From positions 4,786,084 through 4,850,083 of the forward strand of contig NZ_CP012334.1 in assembly GCF_001704295.1 (NCBI RefSeq): a DNA stretch of 64,000 nucleotides, in the 5' to 3' direction. The notes below the pieces were generated by a model. It was not told the DNA's origin, searched no databases, and saw nothing but the letters and a program-made list of their open reading frames with translations. The translations under genes were made by a program, and so were the position numbers. This DNA is from Bordetella sp. H567 (GTDB lineage: Bacteria > Pseudomonadota > Gammaproteobacteria > Burkholderiales > Burkholderiaceae_B). The first letter of the stretch is position 1. Each line of letters starts with the position of its first letter. Shown in pieces: positions 26,036 to 35,210 of this stretch.

Positions 26036-26863
26036 ATGCCGCTCCATTCCAAGACCGCCGACGCCCAGTCCCATCCTTCCAAGGCTGCGCGCGCGCCGCG
26101 CATCCGCGACGTACCGGCCGTGACGCGAGCCGTCGCGATTCTGCGGCTGCTGGGAGCGAGCCCCGCGCCACGAACATTGAAGTCGATCGCCGAGACACTG
26201 GCCATCGTGCCGAGCACGGCCTTGCACATCCTGCGCGCACTGGCCGCGGAGGGATTGGTAAAAATGGACGCCGCGACCAAACGCTACAGCCTGGGGCCCG
26301 GCATGCTGCCCCTGGCGCGCAATGCACTGAAAAACAGCGGCTTTCCCACCGTGGTCCAGCCGCACCTGGACCGTCTGGCCTCCGCGCATGGCGTGACGGC
26401 CATCGGGATCGAAGTCAGCGGCCTCGCACACATCGTGGTCAATGCGATATCGCGTTCGGACTTGCCGGTACGCCTGCATGTGGACATAGGCAGCCAGTTC
26501 CCTGCGCTCATCAGCGCCAGCGGGCGCTGCGTCGCCGCGTTCGGCGGTCACCCGTGGCGCGACATCGAACGCCATTTCGGCCAGCTGCGCTGGCAGCATG
26601 CGCCGGACATCGACACATGGCGCACCCAGGTGGATCAAGTGCGCCAAACCGGATACAGCGTGGACCGCGGCAACTACATCGCGGGCGTGACTATCGTCGC
26701 GGTACCTGTCCTCGATGCGCACCAACGCATGGCGTTCGGTATCGTCGCGGTGGGGCTGATGAACCAGTTGCAGCCATCGGCCATCACGCGCGTGGCCGCG
26801 CAGATCCGCGAGGCGGCGGAAGAGGTCCACGCGCAGCTGTACACGGACAACTCGCCGCGCTGA
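26036..26863 (+). CDS. IclR-family transcriptional regulator
   Basis: A 275-residue regulator with an N-terminal winged helix (VTRAVAILRLLGASPAPRTLKSIAETLAIVPSTALHILRALAAEGLVKMD, about residues 28-80). A GAF-like effector domain follows, with ASGRCVAAFGGHPWRDIERHFGQLRW and GIVAVGLMNQLQP. It is divergent from the ligase-hydratase-transferase-receptor operon and is the likely regulator of it. There is no Shine-Dalgarno sequence upstream, and the operator-like dyad abuts the ATG. Confidence 0.88.
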   Translation: MPLHSKTADAQSHPSKAARAPRIRDVPAVTRAVAILRLLGASPAPRTLKSIAETLAIVPSTALHILRALAAEGLVKMDAATKRYSLGPGMLPLARNALKNSGFPTVVQPHLDRLASAHGVTAIGIEVSGLAHIVVNAISRSDLPVRLHVDIGSQFPALISASGRCVAAFGGHPWRDIERHFGQLRWQHAPDIDTWRTQVDQVRQTGYSVDRGNYIAGVTIVAVPVLDAHQRMAFGIVAVGLMNQLQPSAITRVAAQIREAAEEVHAQLYTDNSPR

Positions 26864-26874
26864 TCGCCGTCGTT

Positions 26875-26925
26875 AAAAACCGTGCGCGCCCGCGTAGCCG
26901 CGGAGCGCCCGTCGCTCCGGCACGG
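26875..26925 (-). terminator. Rho-independent terminator after the autotransporter gene
   Basis: On the minus strand, CCGTGC (26925-26920) pairs with GCACGG (26885-26880). An inner CGGAGCG/CGCTCCG stem (26901-26907 with 26913-26919) continues the fold, and a run of five T residues follows (26879-26875). It lies about 40 bases after the autotransporter stop and between two convergent genes. Confidence 0.6.
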
Positions 26926-26967
26926 ACTCCCCCGGAGTGGCATCATGGGGATGCCGCGCGATCCGCC

Positions 26968-29900
26968 TCAGAACCTCACGTTAAGCTGCGCCATCACGCC
27001 GTGCTGCTGCGTGCCCTGGCCGATCTGCCCCTGGTAGGCCACGCCGACCGTGGTCGCGCGCCCTACGCGCAAGTCCAGGCCCGCTTCGATCAGCGCCGCG
27101 TCCCGCGCGATCGGCGTCCCGGCAACGGTGAAGTCAGGCCCGCCGTCAAACGCATGCGTGGCCGTGGGCGTGACATTGCCATAGGCATGGCGCCAGGCCA
27201 ACGTGCCATGCACCGTGGCATCGGTGCGGTCCAGGTGGATCTGGCTTGCCATCCGGGCGCCCAGCGTCGAAAACACGATGTCCTCGTTATCGCTACCGCC
27301 ATGCAGGCCGGCGACGGAACTCTCGTCATAGCCATGCATGTGCTGGTTCACATACGCCAGCCCCGCGTACGGCTCCACCGATACCGGACCGGCCTGCAAT
27401 GCGTACCCGGCCTCGCCGAACACCTGAGAGGTACTGCCTGTATAGGCGGCCCTGGCCGTGTCGGGCACGAAGTCCGCGCCGCGACGCGTGTCCAAGTGAT
27501 GCCACGTCTGCGCGGCGCCCAGACGCATGCCCAGCTTGCCGACCTGCGTGCCGGCGTACGCCCCAACGGTGTAGCTGTCCACTCTGGCGGAGGAATCCCG
27601 CGCATGGGCAGTGAATGAGGAATTGCCATAGCCCATCAACAGCCCCGCGCGCCAGTGGCCCGGCAATGGGGCATCGGCACCGATGAACAAGCCACCCGTG
27701 GATCGGTCCAGCTTGGCGGAGCCGTCGCTCGCTTTCCCATCCAAGGAACCCCAGGCGCCATAGGCCCGCGCCCAGCCGGCCACCGCGTCGGCATCGGGCG
27801 GCGCGGCCTGGGGCAAACCGGCCCGACCATAAGCGGCCACTAGCGTGCCGCTTGCGCCGGCCTGCCCGAAGGCCGCGCGCAGCCTATCGTTGACCGCCCC
27901 GCGCGCGAACTGGCTTTCGTCGATCAGCGCGGATTTCACCGAGGCGTGGATCTCGCCCGATAGGCTGTCGTACGCGCGCCGGATCGAGGCCGCGTCGCCG
28001 GTTTGCGTGACGATGGCATCGTAGACCGCTGTGCCCGCGCCCAGGCCTTCAGCGCCGTTTGCCGTGGCGCGCTGGTTGGCCGTGTGCGCGACGTCGGAGA
28101 AAGCCGCGCTATTGCGCTCCAATTCCAGGTAGACGTGATTCGGGTCGTAGCTCAGGCTGGGCGTGAGAAAGGCATAGGTCGAGCTGACTGCACCGAACGT
28201 CCCGTTGACCCCGCCGTCGGCCGACACGATGGTGTAGACCGAATGAGGCTTGTAGTCGCCGTTCAGGCCGATGTGCGACACCGAAGCGCCATTGAGAGCG
28301 ACCTGTCCCGTGGCCTCCACCCGGTCGCTGGCGCTGCCATTCGGATCGACCTCGACTTCATAGCGCGAGGCTGGGTCGAAGGTGAAGTTGCCCGCTACGT
28401 GCAGGGTCCCGATCGAATTGCCAGGCGCGACGATGGCGCCCGGGCCTACCTGCACCGAACCCACCTGGCCCGCGCCGCCGAGCCTGCCGCCCTCCACGAT
28501 CTGAACCGTGCCGCCCAGTTGCGTGTTGCCGCCGATCACGCCGACGCTTAGCGTGCCTTGCCGCACGGTGGTCACGCCCGTAAAGCGGGAGGCATCGCCG
28601 GTGAGCAGCAGCTTGCCCGTGCCGGTCTTGACCAGCGCGCCATCGCCCTCCAGCGTGCCCGCGAACATCGCCGTCGCCGCGCCGGTATCGGTCGTCAGCG
28701 TGTGCGTGTTCAGCTTGATCGCACCGTTGCCGCTGAGCGCGCCGATGGTTTCATTGGTGCCTAGCGCCAGGGTGGCGCCCTTGCTCACCTGTACGGCACC
28801 AGCATCGGCCAGGGCATTGCCGCCGCGATTGTTCAAGGCCAGGAGGCCTTCGGCAACAATGGTGCCACCGGTATAGGTGTTGGCGCCCGTCAGCGTGAGC
28901 GTACCCGCGCCGCTCTTGGTCAACGAGCCATCGCCGGAGATCGTGCCGCCCAGCATCAATGTCGTGCCGGGGTCTGTCCGCACCGTGCCTCTTCCTGCCA
29001 GCTTCATGGCGCGAGTGCTTGAAATGTCGGCGGTCGTCTCCAGCGTGCCACCGTGGAAGGTCAAAGCTGCGCTGGCGTCGCCCAGGCTGGCATCGTTCGA
29101 TATCCGCAAAACGCCATTGGCCAGCGTCCAAGGCGTAACGGCCGTAGTGGTATTGGCCAGCGTCCAGGTCCCCGGGCCGATTTTCGCGTAGGTGTCGAAG
29201 CCGCGGTACTGATTGCCGATCGCCGTCACGTCGAAGGCTTGCGCGGCATCCTCGCGTCCGCCCAGCGCCAGTGTGTTGTTCGTGCCTCCGGGCGCCACGA
29301 CCACCGTGCCGTCGATGTTCGAGCTCGGTTCGATCGCGAGCAGATTATGGCTGCCATACAAATCGATGGCATCGGCTCGCTGTGTGCCGCCGCCACTCAG
29401 GCCTCCACGAATGGTGCCGGCATTGACGATGATGGCGCCGCCGTCGAATGAGCCCCGGATGCCTGCTGCGCCCATGCCGGCATTGCCGGCCACTCCATCG
29501 TGGCCGTCCCTCTCGCCACCCATGCCGGCCAACCCGGCCATGCCGCCAGCCCCGCCCGTTCCGCCCGTGACGGAGGCCCCTTGCCTGACGATCACGGCCG
29601 ACCCGGACTGCAGCTCGATCCCGGCGCCGCCATCGCCACCGTTGCCGCCATTACCGCCATCGCCGCCGAGGCCGCCAATGTGGGTTTGGGTGTCGTAGCC
29701 GGGGGCGGTACCTCCGTTTCCGCCGTTGCCGCCGGCGCCGCCATTGCCGCCCGTCGCGCCTGACTGTATCGAGAGCAGCGCCCCTTGCCGCACGACGATG
29801 CCCGCGCCGCCGTTGCCGCCGCTTCCGCCGTTCCCACCGTCGCCGGCCTGTCCATCGTAAAGCTGGTAGTGAGTGATGAAATCGGAGCCTCCATTGCCGC

Positions 29901-31095
29901 CGGCGCCGCCGGCGCCGCCCCGCACGTCACCGCCGCCAGTGAGTAGCGCACGATATTGCACGACGATCCCCGTGCCGCCGCTTCCACCCATCCCCCCGCT
30001 TCCAGCGCTGCCGATAAGGGCGGCTGTCGCCCCCGCCCCACCCGCTCCGCCTGCTCCACCCGTTCCGCCCCTGACAAAACCGCCTTGCCCGAAGATCACC
30101 CCTGACGCCGACTGCAGATCGACCCCCGCGCCGCCATCGCCGCCGTTGCCGCCATTCCCGCCGATGCCGGTGTAGCCGCCAATGGCGATGCCATCGTGTC
30201 CGCCGGTGCCGCCGGCGCCGCCTGCGCCCCCGGTTACGCCCGCCTGAATCGCTAGAAGAGGCACCTGCTGCGAGACTATCGCCGCGCCGCCGTTGCCACC
30301 GATTCCGCCGTTCCCACCGTTGCCGCCGTAGTCGGTCAAAGCGCCCTCAGTGCTCCTGTTGCCCCCATCGCCGCCCTTGCCGCCGGCGCCGCCGGCCACG
30401 TCAGCCTGAATCGCAAGAGAAGCCGCTTGCCCCGCGATGATCCCGGCCCCGCCGTTGCCGCCACTGTCGCCGTCGCCACTGTCGCCGGCGTCGCCGCCCC
30501 AGCCGCCCCCGCTGATGTTCGGGGTGCCTCCATCGCCGCCGGCGCCGCCATTGCCTCCGCTGCCGCCGGCACCTCCGGTCACGGCAGCCTGGATCGCGAG
30601 AGGACCCGCCTGCTGCACGACGATCCCCGCGCCGCCGCTGCCGCCCCTGGCGCCTGCGCCGCCGTCACCGCCGTCGCCACCATCGGTGATGGGATCGCCA
30701 ACCCGGCCTGGGCCACCATCGGCGCCAACGCCGCCGTCCCCGCCGCTGCCACCGTTGCCGCCGCTGCCGCCGGTCACGCCAACCTGGATAGCGACGGGGG
30801 CAGTCTCCCGCACCACCATTCCCGTCCCGCCATCGCCGCCGCTTCCGCCATCAGTGCCGTCGCCGCCATTGATGCTGGCTCCGTCGCGAGAGCCGGGGGC
30901 ACCGTTTTCGCCGGGAGTGCCCTCTTCCCCATCCGCGCCGCTGATGGATGCCGTTTGGGCCTGCGCGACGACCAAGGGCGTCAACCCGAGCGCCATGGCC
31001 AGGACGAACCGCTGCAAGGGCCGGATCGCGTTACCTGTAGTTTCGTAACGGTTTACTTTTTGGGGGGTAAAGCGCGACGTCGCCGTGGATGCCAT
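26968..31095 (-). CDS. autotransporter adhesin with PGRS-like glycine-rich repeat passenger
   Basis: A 1375-residue type V secreted protein. The extended signal (RPLQRFVLAMALGLTPLVVAQAQ, about 25-47) follows a basic leader. Residues about 50-550 are roughly eight degenerate repeats of 50-65 residues, each with a core like GGAGIVVQQAGPLAIQAAVTGG followed by GGxGG runs rich in Gly, Asp and Asn. A beta-helical part follows, with a passenger-associated repeat near 735 (AGTLTLTGANTYTGGTIVAEG) and a second at SRFTGVTTVRQGTLSVG. The last 275 residues are the beta-barrel, ending in the required aromatic LNVRF. The protein should be surface-exposed or released and may promote adhesion or biofilm (inference). 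Confidence 0.9.
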   Translation of the reverse strand: MASTATSRFTPQKVNRYETTGNAIRPLQRFVLAMALGLTPLVVAQAQTASISGADGEEGTPGENGAPGSRDGASINGGDGTDGGSGGDGGTGMVVRETAPVAIQVGVTGGSGGNGGSGGDGGVGADGGPGRVGDPITDGGDGGDGGAGARGGSGGAGIVVQQAGPLAIQAAVTGGAGGSGGNGGAGGDGGTPNISGGGWGGDAGDSGDGDSGGNGGAGIIAGQAASLAIQADVAGGAGGKGGDGGNRSTEGALTDYGGNGGNGGIGGNGGAAIVSQQVPLLAIQAGVTGGAGGAGGTGGHDGIAIGGYTGIGGNGGNGGDGGAGVDLQSASGVIFGQGGFVRGGTGGAGGAGGAGATAALIGSAGSGGMGGSGGTGIVVQYRALLTGGGDVRGGAGGAGGNGGSDFITHYQLYDGQAGDGGNGGSGGNGGAGIVVRQGALLSIQSGATGGNGGAGGNGGNGGTAPGYDTQTHIGGLGGDGGNGGNGGDGGAGIELQSGSAVIVRQGASVTGGTGGAGGMAGLAGMGGERDGHDGVAGNAGMGAAGIRGSFDGGAIIVNAGTIRGGLSGGGTQRADAIDLYGSHNLLAIEPSSNIDGTVVVAPGGTNNTLALGGREDAAQAFDVTAIGNQYRGFDTYAKIGPGTWTLANTTTAVTPWTLANGVLRISNDASLGDASAALTFHGGTLETTADISSTRAMKLAGRGTVRTDPGTTLMLGGTISGDGSLTKSGAGTLTLTGANTYTGGTIVAEGLLALNNRGGNALADAGAVQVSKGATLALGTNETIGALSGNGAIKLNTHTLTTDTGAATAMFAGTLEGDGALVKTGTGKLLLTGDASRFTGVTTVRQGTLSVGVIGGNTQLGGTVQIVEGGRLGGAGQVGSVQVGPGAIVAPGNSIGTLHVAGNFTFDPASRYEVEVDPNGSASDRVEATGQVALNGASVSHIGLNGDYKPHSVYTIVSADGGVNGTFGAVSSTYAFLTPSLSYDPNHVYLELERNSAAFSDVAHTANQRATANGAEGLGAGTAVYDAIVTQTGDAASIRRAYDSLSGEIHASVKSALIDESQFARGAVNDRLRAAFGQAGASGTLVAAYGRAGLPQAAPPDADAVAGWARAYGAWGSLDGKASDGSAKLDRSTGGLFIGADAPLPGHWRAGLLMGYGNSSFTAHARDSSARVDSYTVGAYAGTQVGKLGMRLGAAQTWHHLDTRRGADFVPDTARAAYTGSTSQVFGEAGYALQAGPVSVEPYAGLAYVNQHMHGYDESSVAGLHGGSDNEDIVFSTLGARMASQIHLDRTDATVHGTLAWRHAYGNVTPTATHAFDGGPDFTVAGTPIARDAALIEAGLDLRVGRATTVGVAYQGQIGQGTQQHGVMAQLNVRF
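29450..30950 (-). repeat. array of glycine-rich coding repeats in the autotransporter
   Basis: About eight degenerate units of 150-195 bases encode GGAGIVxQxxxLAIQxxVTGG followed by GGxGGxGG runs. On the plus strand they appear as dense GCCGCC/GCCACC triplet runs. All units keep the frame. This is a protein repeat, not a CRISPR or transposon. Confidence 0.8.
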
Positions 31096-31275
31096 GCCCG
31101 CAGCTCCTGGTGAGCTCGCGGGATCTTTCCCGCGATTGGGAGGGGAAGGACCGGGCGGCGCGCCTCGCGCAACCCGTTAGGGCAGAGTAGCGAGGCGCGT
31201 TACGTATTGCGTTAGAGGATCTACATCTAAACTACAGACTATTACTGTAAGGGGTAGGCTGGTATTCGGCCTCGC

Positions 31276-32178
31276 TCACGCACCGAGTTCCTTGCGAATG
31301 GCGCGCTTCGCTTCCGTAATGCGGGCCAGGAAGCGATCGCGCCAGCGGCGGCGCTCCGGCAGGGCTTGCGCCGGCACGGCCGAGCGCATTCTGGCGTCGA
31401 TGGCGGAAACCAGCTTCGGCCCCCACTCGCGCGGATCGGCCTGCTCCTTGGCCAGTCCGTGGTACATCGGGCCCAGGTTCGCGCAATATTCCGCCAGGCC
31501 ATGTGCCGCATTCAGGTCGATGGTCTCGAACGGCCCCATGAAGCACCAGCGCAAGCCAAGCCCCTCGGCCATCGCCATATCCACTTCGTCCGCCGTGCAG
31601 ACGCCATCTTCCACGAGACGGAAGGCCTCGCCAAGAACCGCGCTTTGCAAGCGGTTCACGACAAAGCCATTGATTTCCCGCGTCAGCGTGATGGGGCTCT
31701 GGCCAAGCTCGCGCATCAGATCGCGGGCGAAGCGAACAGTCTCCGCGGCCGTGCTGGGAGATGGAACAAGCTCCACCAGCGGTATCAGGTGAGGCGGATT
31801 GATCGGATGGGCCACCAGGCATCGTTCGGCATACGCCAGGCCTTGCGTAAAACTTGACGCGGGAAGTCCCGACGTCGAACTGCCGACCACGGTGGTGGCG
31901 CCCAGAAGGGCCTCCATCTCCTTGTACAGCGCCTGCTTGATCGGCAGCCGCTCCGGCGCGCTTTCCTGAACATAGTCGGCTTCGGCCAGCGCATCGGCCA
32001 GATCGGCCGCTATCCGGCATCGCGCCGCGCATGAAGGATCGACCGAAGCAACGAAATCAACCGCCGCCTTGGCAGCCTCGGGCGAGCGATCATGAATCGC
32101 CACTTCATGCCCCGCGCGGGAAAACACGAGTGCCCACGACGAGCCGACGACACCACATCCTATGATCGCTAGTTTCAT
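31276..32178 (-). CDS. 3-hydroxyacyl-CoA-dehydrogenase-fold enzyme, L-gulonate 3-dehydrogenase/CRYL1-like
   Basis: A 300-residue NAD-dependent dehydrogenase. The Rossmann motif IIGCGVVGSSWALVFSRAGHEV is at the N-terminus. ESAPERLPIKQALYKEM and STSGLPAS bind cofactor and substrate, HPINPPHLIPLVELVPSP holds the catalytic His, and INGFVVNRLQSAVLGEAFRLVEDGV opens the C-terminal helical domain. These fit lambda-crystallin/L-gulonate dehydrogenase better than CoA-dependent HAD enzymes. It is the last of four minus-strand genes (IclR, TauD-like, receptor, dehydrogenase), so it may oxidise the product of the dioxygenase. Confidence 0.8.
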   Translation of the reverse strand: MKLAIIGCGVVGSSWALVFSRAGHEVAIHDRSPEAAKAAVDFVASVDPSCAARCRIAADLADALAEADYVQESAPERLPIKQALYKEMEALLGATTVVGSSTSGLPASSFTQGLAYAERCLVAHPINPPHLIPLVELVPSPSTAAETVRFARDLMRELGQSPITLTREINGFVVNRLQSAVLGEAFRLVEDGVCTADEVDMAMAEGLGLRWCFMGPFETIDLNAAHGLAEYCANLGPMYHGLAKEQADPREWGPKLVSAIDARMRSAVPAQALPERRRWRDRFLARITEAKRAIRKELGA

Positions 32179-32296
32179 TTCTCTTGACCCGGGTTATTCG
32201 CAGCCCCACCCCGGGACACCTCTGACCCGGGGATGGCGGCATGCTTCTCGAACTGTGTGCCATGCGCTGGTGCGCTGGAGGCGCCGCGCGACGCGT

Positions 32297-33283
32297 TCAG
32301 TTCACCGTGATGTGGCTGTCCTTGATCACCTTGGCCCACTTGGCAATCTCGCTGTCCACGAACTTCGCCAGCTCCTCGGGCGTGCCACCACCCGGCTGCG
32401 CCCCCTGCTCCAGCAGAGCCTTCTTGACCTCGGCGCTCTGCAACACCACGTCGGCATCCTGCTGGATCTTCTTGACGATGGCGGCCGGCGTGCCGGCCGG
32501 GGCGAACAGTCCGCTCCAGGTGTAGGCGCTGAAGCCCGGCAGTCCGCTTTCGGACACGGTGGGCGTGTCCGGCCAGGACGGGTCCCGCTGCTCCGTGCCG
32601 ATTGCCAGCAGCTTCATCTTGCCGTTCTTGACTTGCGGGCCGGACGACAGCGCGGCGTCGAACATCATGTTGCAGGTACCGGAGATGGTATCGATGATCG
32701 CGGGGCCGCTGCCCTTGTACGGTACGTGCGTGAGATGGCTCAGGTCCGACATGGACTTGAACAATTCGCCCGCCAGGTGCGAGGGCGAGCCGGGTCCGAT
32801 CGAGCAGTAGTTGGCCGTTTGCTGATGCTCGTTAGCCCAGGCGATGAACGACTTGACGTCGTTGTAGGGCGCGTTGGCCGGCGCCACCATCAACAGCGGG
32901 ATCGTCATGCCGCGCACGATGGGCGCGAAATCCCTGACGGGATCGTAGGGCAGCTTGTCGAACAGGCTGATGTTCACGGTGTGCGGGCCGCTGCCGTTCA
33001 TCAACAGCGTATAGCCGTCGGGTTCGGAACGGGCTGCTGCCTCCGTGCCGATGATGCCCGACGCGCCTCCGCGGTTCTCCACCACCACGGCCTGACCCCA
33101 GCGCTTGGTCAGGCCGCTGCTCAGCAGCCGGGTCAGGATGTCCGTGGAGCCGCCCGCCGGATAAGGCACGATGATGCGCACGGGGCGGTTGGGGTAGTCG
33201 CCGGACCCGCCAGCCATGGCGGCTTGCGGGATTGCGGCCAGCATGCCGAGCACGCAGGCGGCAGTCATGGAGTTGACTTGCAT
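32297..33283 (-). CDS. TctC-type periplasmic receptor
   Basis: A 328-residue Bug receptor with Sec signal (MTAACVLGMLAAIPQAAMAGG) and ligand loop RIIVPYPAGGSTDILTR. ATG 33283 follows GAGAGGAGACATC; the longer frame to 33385 reads through the ribosome site and is not used. It lies 58 bases after the dioxygenase gene and 118 before the dehydrogenase gene, and probably serves the same catabolic block. The mature chain has Cys in NYCSIGPG and GTCNMMF, perhaps one disulfide. Confidence 0.9.
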   Translation of the reverse strand: MQVNSMTAACVLGMLAAIPQAAMAGGSGDYPNRPVRIIVPYPAGGSTDILTRLLSSGLTKRWGQAVVVENRGGASGIIGTEAAARSEPDGYTLLMNGSGPHTVNISLFDKLPYDPVRDFAPIVRGMTIPLLMVAPANAPYNDVKSFIAWANEHQQTANYCSIGPGSPSHLAGELFKSMSDLSHLTHVPYKGSGPAIIDTISGTCNMMFDAALSSGPQVKNGKMKLLAIGTEQRDPSWPDTPTVSESGLPGFSAYTWSGLFAPAGTPAAIVKKIQQDADVVLQSAEVKKALLEQGAQPGGGTPEELAKFVDSEIAKWAKVIKDSHITVN

Positions 33284-33341
33284 GATGTCTCCTCTCCTGG
33301 TTTTTTTATGCGGGCCTTTCCGGCTCCGCCGCGCGCGGCCT

Positions 33342-34235
33342 TCAGGCTGGTGCGCCTTGCTCCCACAGCTCGGGCAGCACGTCACTCAGGCCGTACTCTT
33401 CGGTCGCCGAGATGGTCGTGCGCACGATGGAACGCAATTGGTTGGGACCCCACGGCCGGCCACGGTGCATGGTGGCGCGGTTGTCCCACATGACCACGTC
33501 GCCCGGCTTCCAGCTGTGCACATACGTATGGGCAGGCTCGGTGGCACGTGCGATCAAGTGGGCCAGCAGCTCGGCGGCGTCTTGGTCGTCCATGCCCTCG
33601 ATGGCACCGGCATGCGAGGCGAGGTACAGCGAGCGGCGGCCATTGGCGGGATTGCGCCAGGTCATGCGGCGACGCACCGCCGGCAGGCTCGCGTGCTCCT
33701 CGGGCGTCATCATCGTTCGATCGATCTTGTTGCGCGAGGTGGCGTAGCTATGAATTACCACGGCGTCGCGCAGCGTGGCCTGCTCGGACGCGCTGAGCCT
33801 GTCCCAAGCGGCGCGGGTCGAGGTAAATTCGGTTTCACCGCCCTGTTCGGGGATGACACGCGCCGACAGCACCGAAGCCACCGCCGGCACCTTCTTGAAC
33901 GAACTGTCCGTATGCCATAGCTGGTTGGCGCGCGCGATGACCAGCGCCTTGTCGCTCGGCGCGACGATCTTGCCGTCGGCGCCGATGTTGCTCATGCGGG
34001 AATAAAAGGTGCCGTGCCCCGCCGAACCCACCTTGACCAGTTCCAACGGCCCGAACCCGCGCGAGAAGACGGCCTGGACGTCGTCGGTCATGGGTTGGTC
34101 GCGCCAGACCAGTACGGAGTGTTCTTCGAAGGCGGCGCGGACGTGGGCGAAGACGTCGGCATCGGATGACGCGTCGGTCAGGCTGATGCCATGGATTTCG
34201 GCGCCGAAGTCTTGATGCAGACGCTCGATACGCAT
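33342..34235 (-). CDS. TauD/TfdA-family Fe(II)/2-oxoglutarate dioxygenase
   Basis: A 297-residue dioxygenase that would hydroxylate and thereby cleave or activate an organic acid, using 2-oxoglutarate and oxygen. Metal ligands are visible as HTD in QLWHTDSSFKK (near residue 104) and the distal His in MWDNRATMHRGRPW (near 260). The 2-oxoglutarate-binding Arg is in QLRSIVRTTIS. Substrates of relatives include taurine, 2,4-D and sulfonates. ATG 34235 has AGGAGCG upstream. It follows the IclR gene and precedes the receptor. Confidence 0.88.
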   Translation of the reverse strand: MRIERLHQDFGAEIHGISLTDASSDADVFAHVRAAFEEHSVLVWRDQPMTDDVQAVFSRGFGPLELVKVGSAGHGTFYSRMSNIGADGKIVAPSDKALVIARANQLWHTDSSFKKVPAVASVLSARVIPEQGGETEFTSTRAAWDRLSASEQATLRDAVVIHSYATSRNKIDRTMMTPEEHASLPAVRRRMTWRNPANGRRSLYLASHAGAIEGMDDQDAAELLAHLIARATEPAHTYVHSWKPGDVVMWDNRATMHRGRPWGPNQLRSIVRTTISATEEYGLSDVLPELWEQGAPA

Positions 34236-34382
34236 GATGACGCTCCTGCGCGGTGGGTGGCGAAGGCGGGTTGCGATACGCTGTGAAAGCCTGGCGAATA
34301 CTCTAGCATCGGGCCCCGGAAAGGAAACCGGAAAGCCGCCCTGGCGCCGCATTTACACATATGTGAAATTTGGGCGCGCTGG

Positions 34383-35126
34383 TCAGAGCGCGTCGGCGAT
34401 GCCGGCGCGCAAGGACGCCACCACCTCCGCTTCCTTCTCTTCCAGCCGTTCCACCGGGCCGGACACCGCAAGCGCGAAGAGTCTGCCGAAGCGGCGCTCG
34501 GGCAGTACCATGCAGATCCCGCCCGCGCCCGGCTCCAGCGTGTGCTTGTTGAACACGTACCCGTCACGCCGGCCCTTTTCGACCTGCAGCATCAGCTCGT
34601 CCAGCGATACCTTGCGGGCCGGATCCGGCTCATGGAAGTTGATGCGCCGCACCAGGTCCGCGATCTCGTCATCGGTGCGGGCGCCCAGCATGGCCCAGCC
34701 GCTGCCTGACCGCGCGATCGGGCGGATCGTGCCGATAGGAACCGCATACCAGATCGGCAGGCGCGACGGGATCAGGTAGACGTACTGCACATACAGATCG
34801 CTTTGCGCGGACAGCGTCACGGTTTCCCCGTAGGCGTCGGACAGCCGCTGCATCAGCCGCAGCACCTCTTCGTTCTGGCCGAACAGCGCGCGCTGCACCC
34901 AGGTGCCCAGCGATGCCATGCGCATGGTAGGCATATAGGTGCGCGAAAAGCGGTCGTAGTCCAAGTAGCCCAGCGTCACCAGGCTTTTCAGCAGCGCCGA
35001 TGCGCTCGAGGCTGGATAGCCGAAGCAGCGCGTGAAATCCTTCAACGCCATGGGACGCTGTTCGGTTTCGAAGGCCTCGAGTATTTCGAATACCCGCTGG
35101 GAGGTCTTGATGGGCTTTCCGCGCAT
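34383..35126 (-). CDS. IclR-family transcriptional regulator
   Basis: A 247-residue regulator with winged helix (TSQRVFEILEAFETEQRPMALKDFTRCFGYPASSASALLKSLVTLGYLDYD) and effector domain (SGSGWAMLGARTDDEIADLV, GAGGICMVLPERR). It is first of a minus-strand block with the dioxygenase, receptor and dehydrogenase genes, 147 bases upstream of the dioxygenase. The last 146 bases of its coding region also occur, as a decayed copy, about 9.9 kb away at 44304-44450. Confidence 0.88.
   Translation of the reverse strand: MRGKPIKTSQRVFEILEAFETEQRPMALKDFTRCFGYPASSASALLKSLVTLGYLDYDRFSRTYMPTMRMASLGTWVQRALFGQNEEVLRLMQRLSDAYGETVTLSAQSDLYVQYVYLIPSRLPIWYAVPIGTIRPIARSGSGWAMLGARTDDEIADLVRRINFHEPDPARKVSLDELMLQVEKGRRDGYVFNKHTLEPGAGGICMVLPERRFGRLFALAVSGPVERLEEKEAEVVASLRAGIADAL
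34403..34548 (-). repeat. direct repeat copy A: 3' part of the IclR gene
   Basis: This segment and 44304-44450 match with about ten substitutions and one inserted base over 147 positions by hand alignment. This copy is in an intact gene; the other is not. Both are in the same orientation. Confidence 0.9.
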
Positions 35127-35210
35127 GGCGCAGAGCTTAGCACCGCGCGAATCCGGCGAGACGGGCGCTCGGCGACACCTTCAACGGTGCCCCATCGCGG
35201 CGGTCTTGGC

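Noticed and set aside
25916-26830. Extension of the acyl-CoA ligase frame by about 300 codons
   Set aside because: It runs antiparallel over the IclR gene, has no ligase similarity, and the real start at 25915 gives normal length.
29450-30950. Possible CRISPR or transposon because of dense short repeats
   Set aside because: Units are coding, degenerate, in frame and of differing length without unique spacers.
30437-31048. Long plus-strand Pro/Ala-rich frames (up to 228 aa) opposite the autotransporter
   Set aside because: They are the complement of the Gly-rich repeats; GGC/GGN codons read as GCC/CCN. No ribosome site and no family motif.
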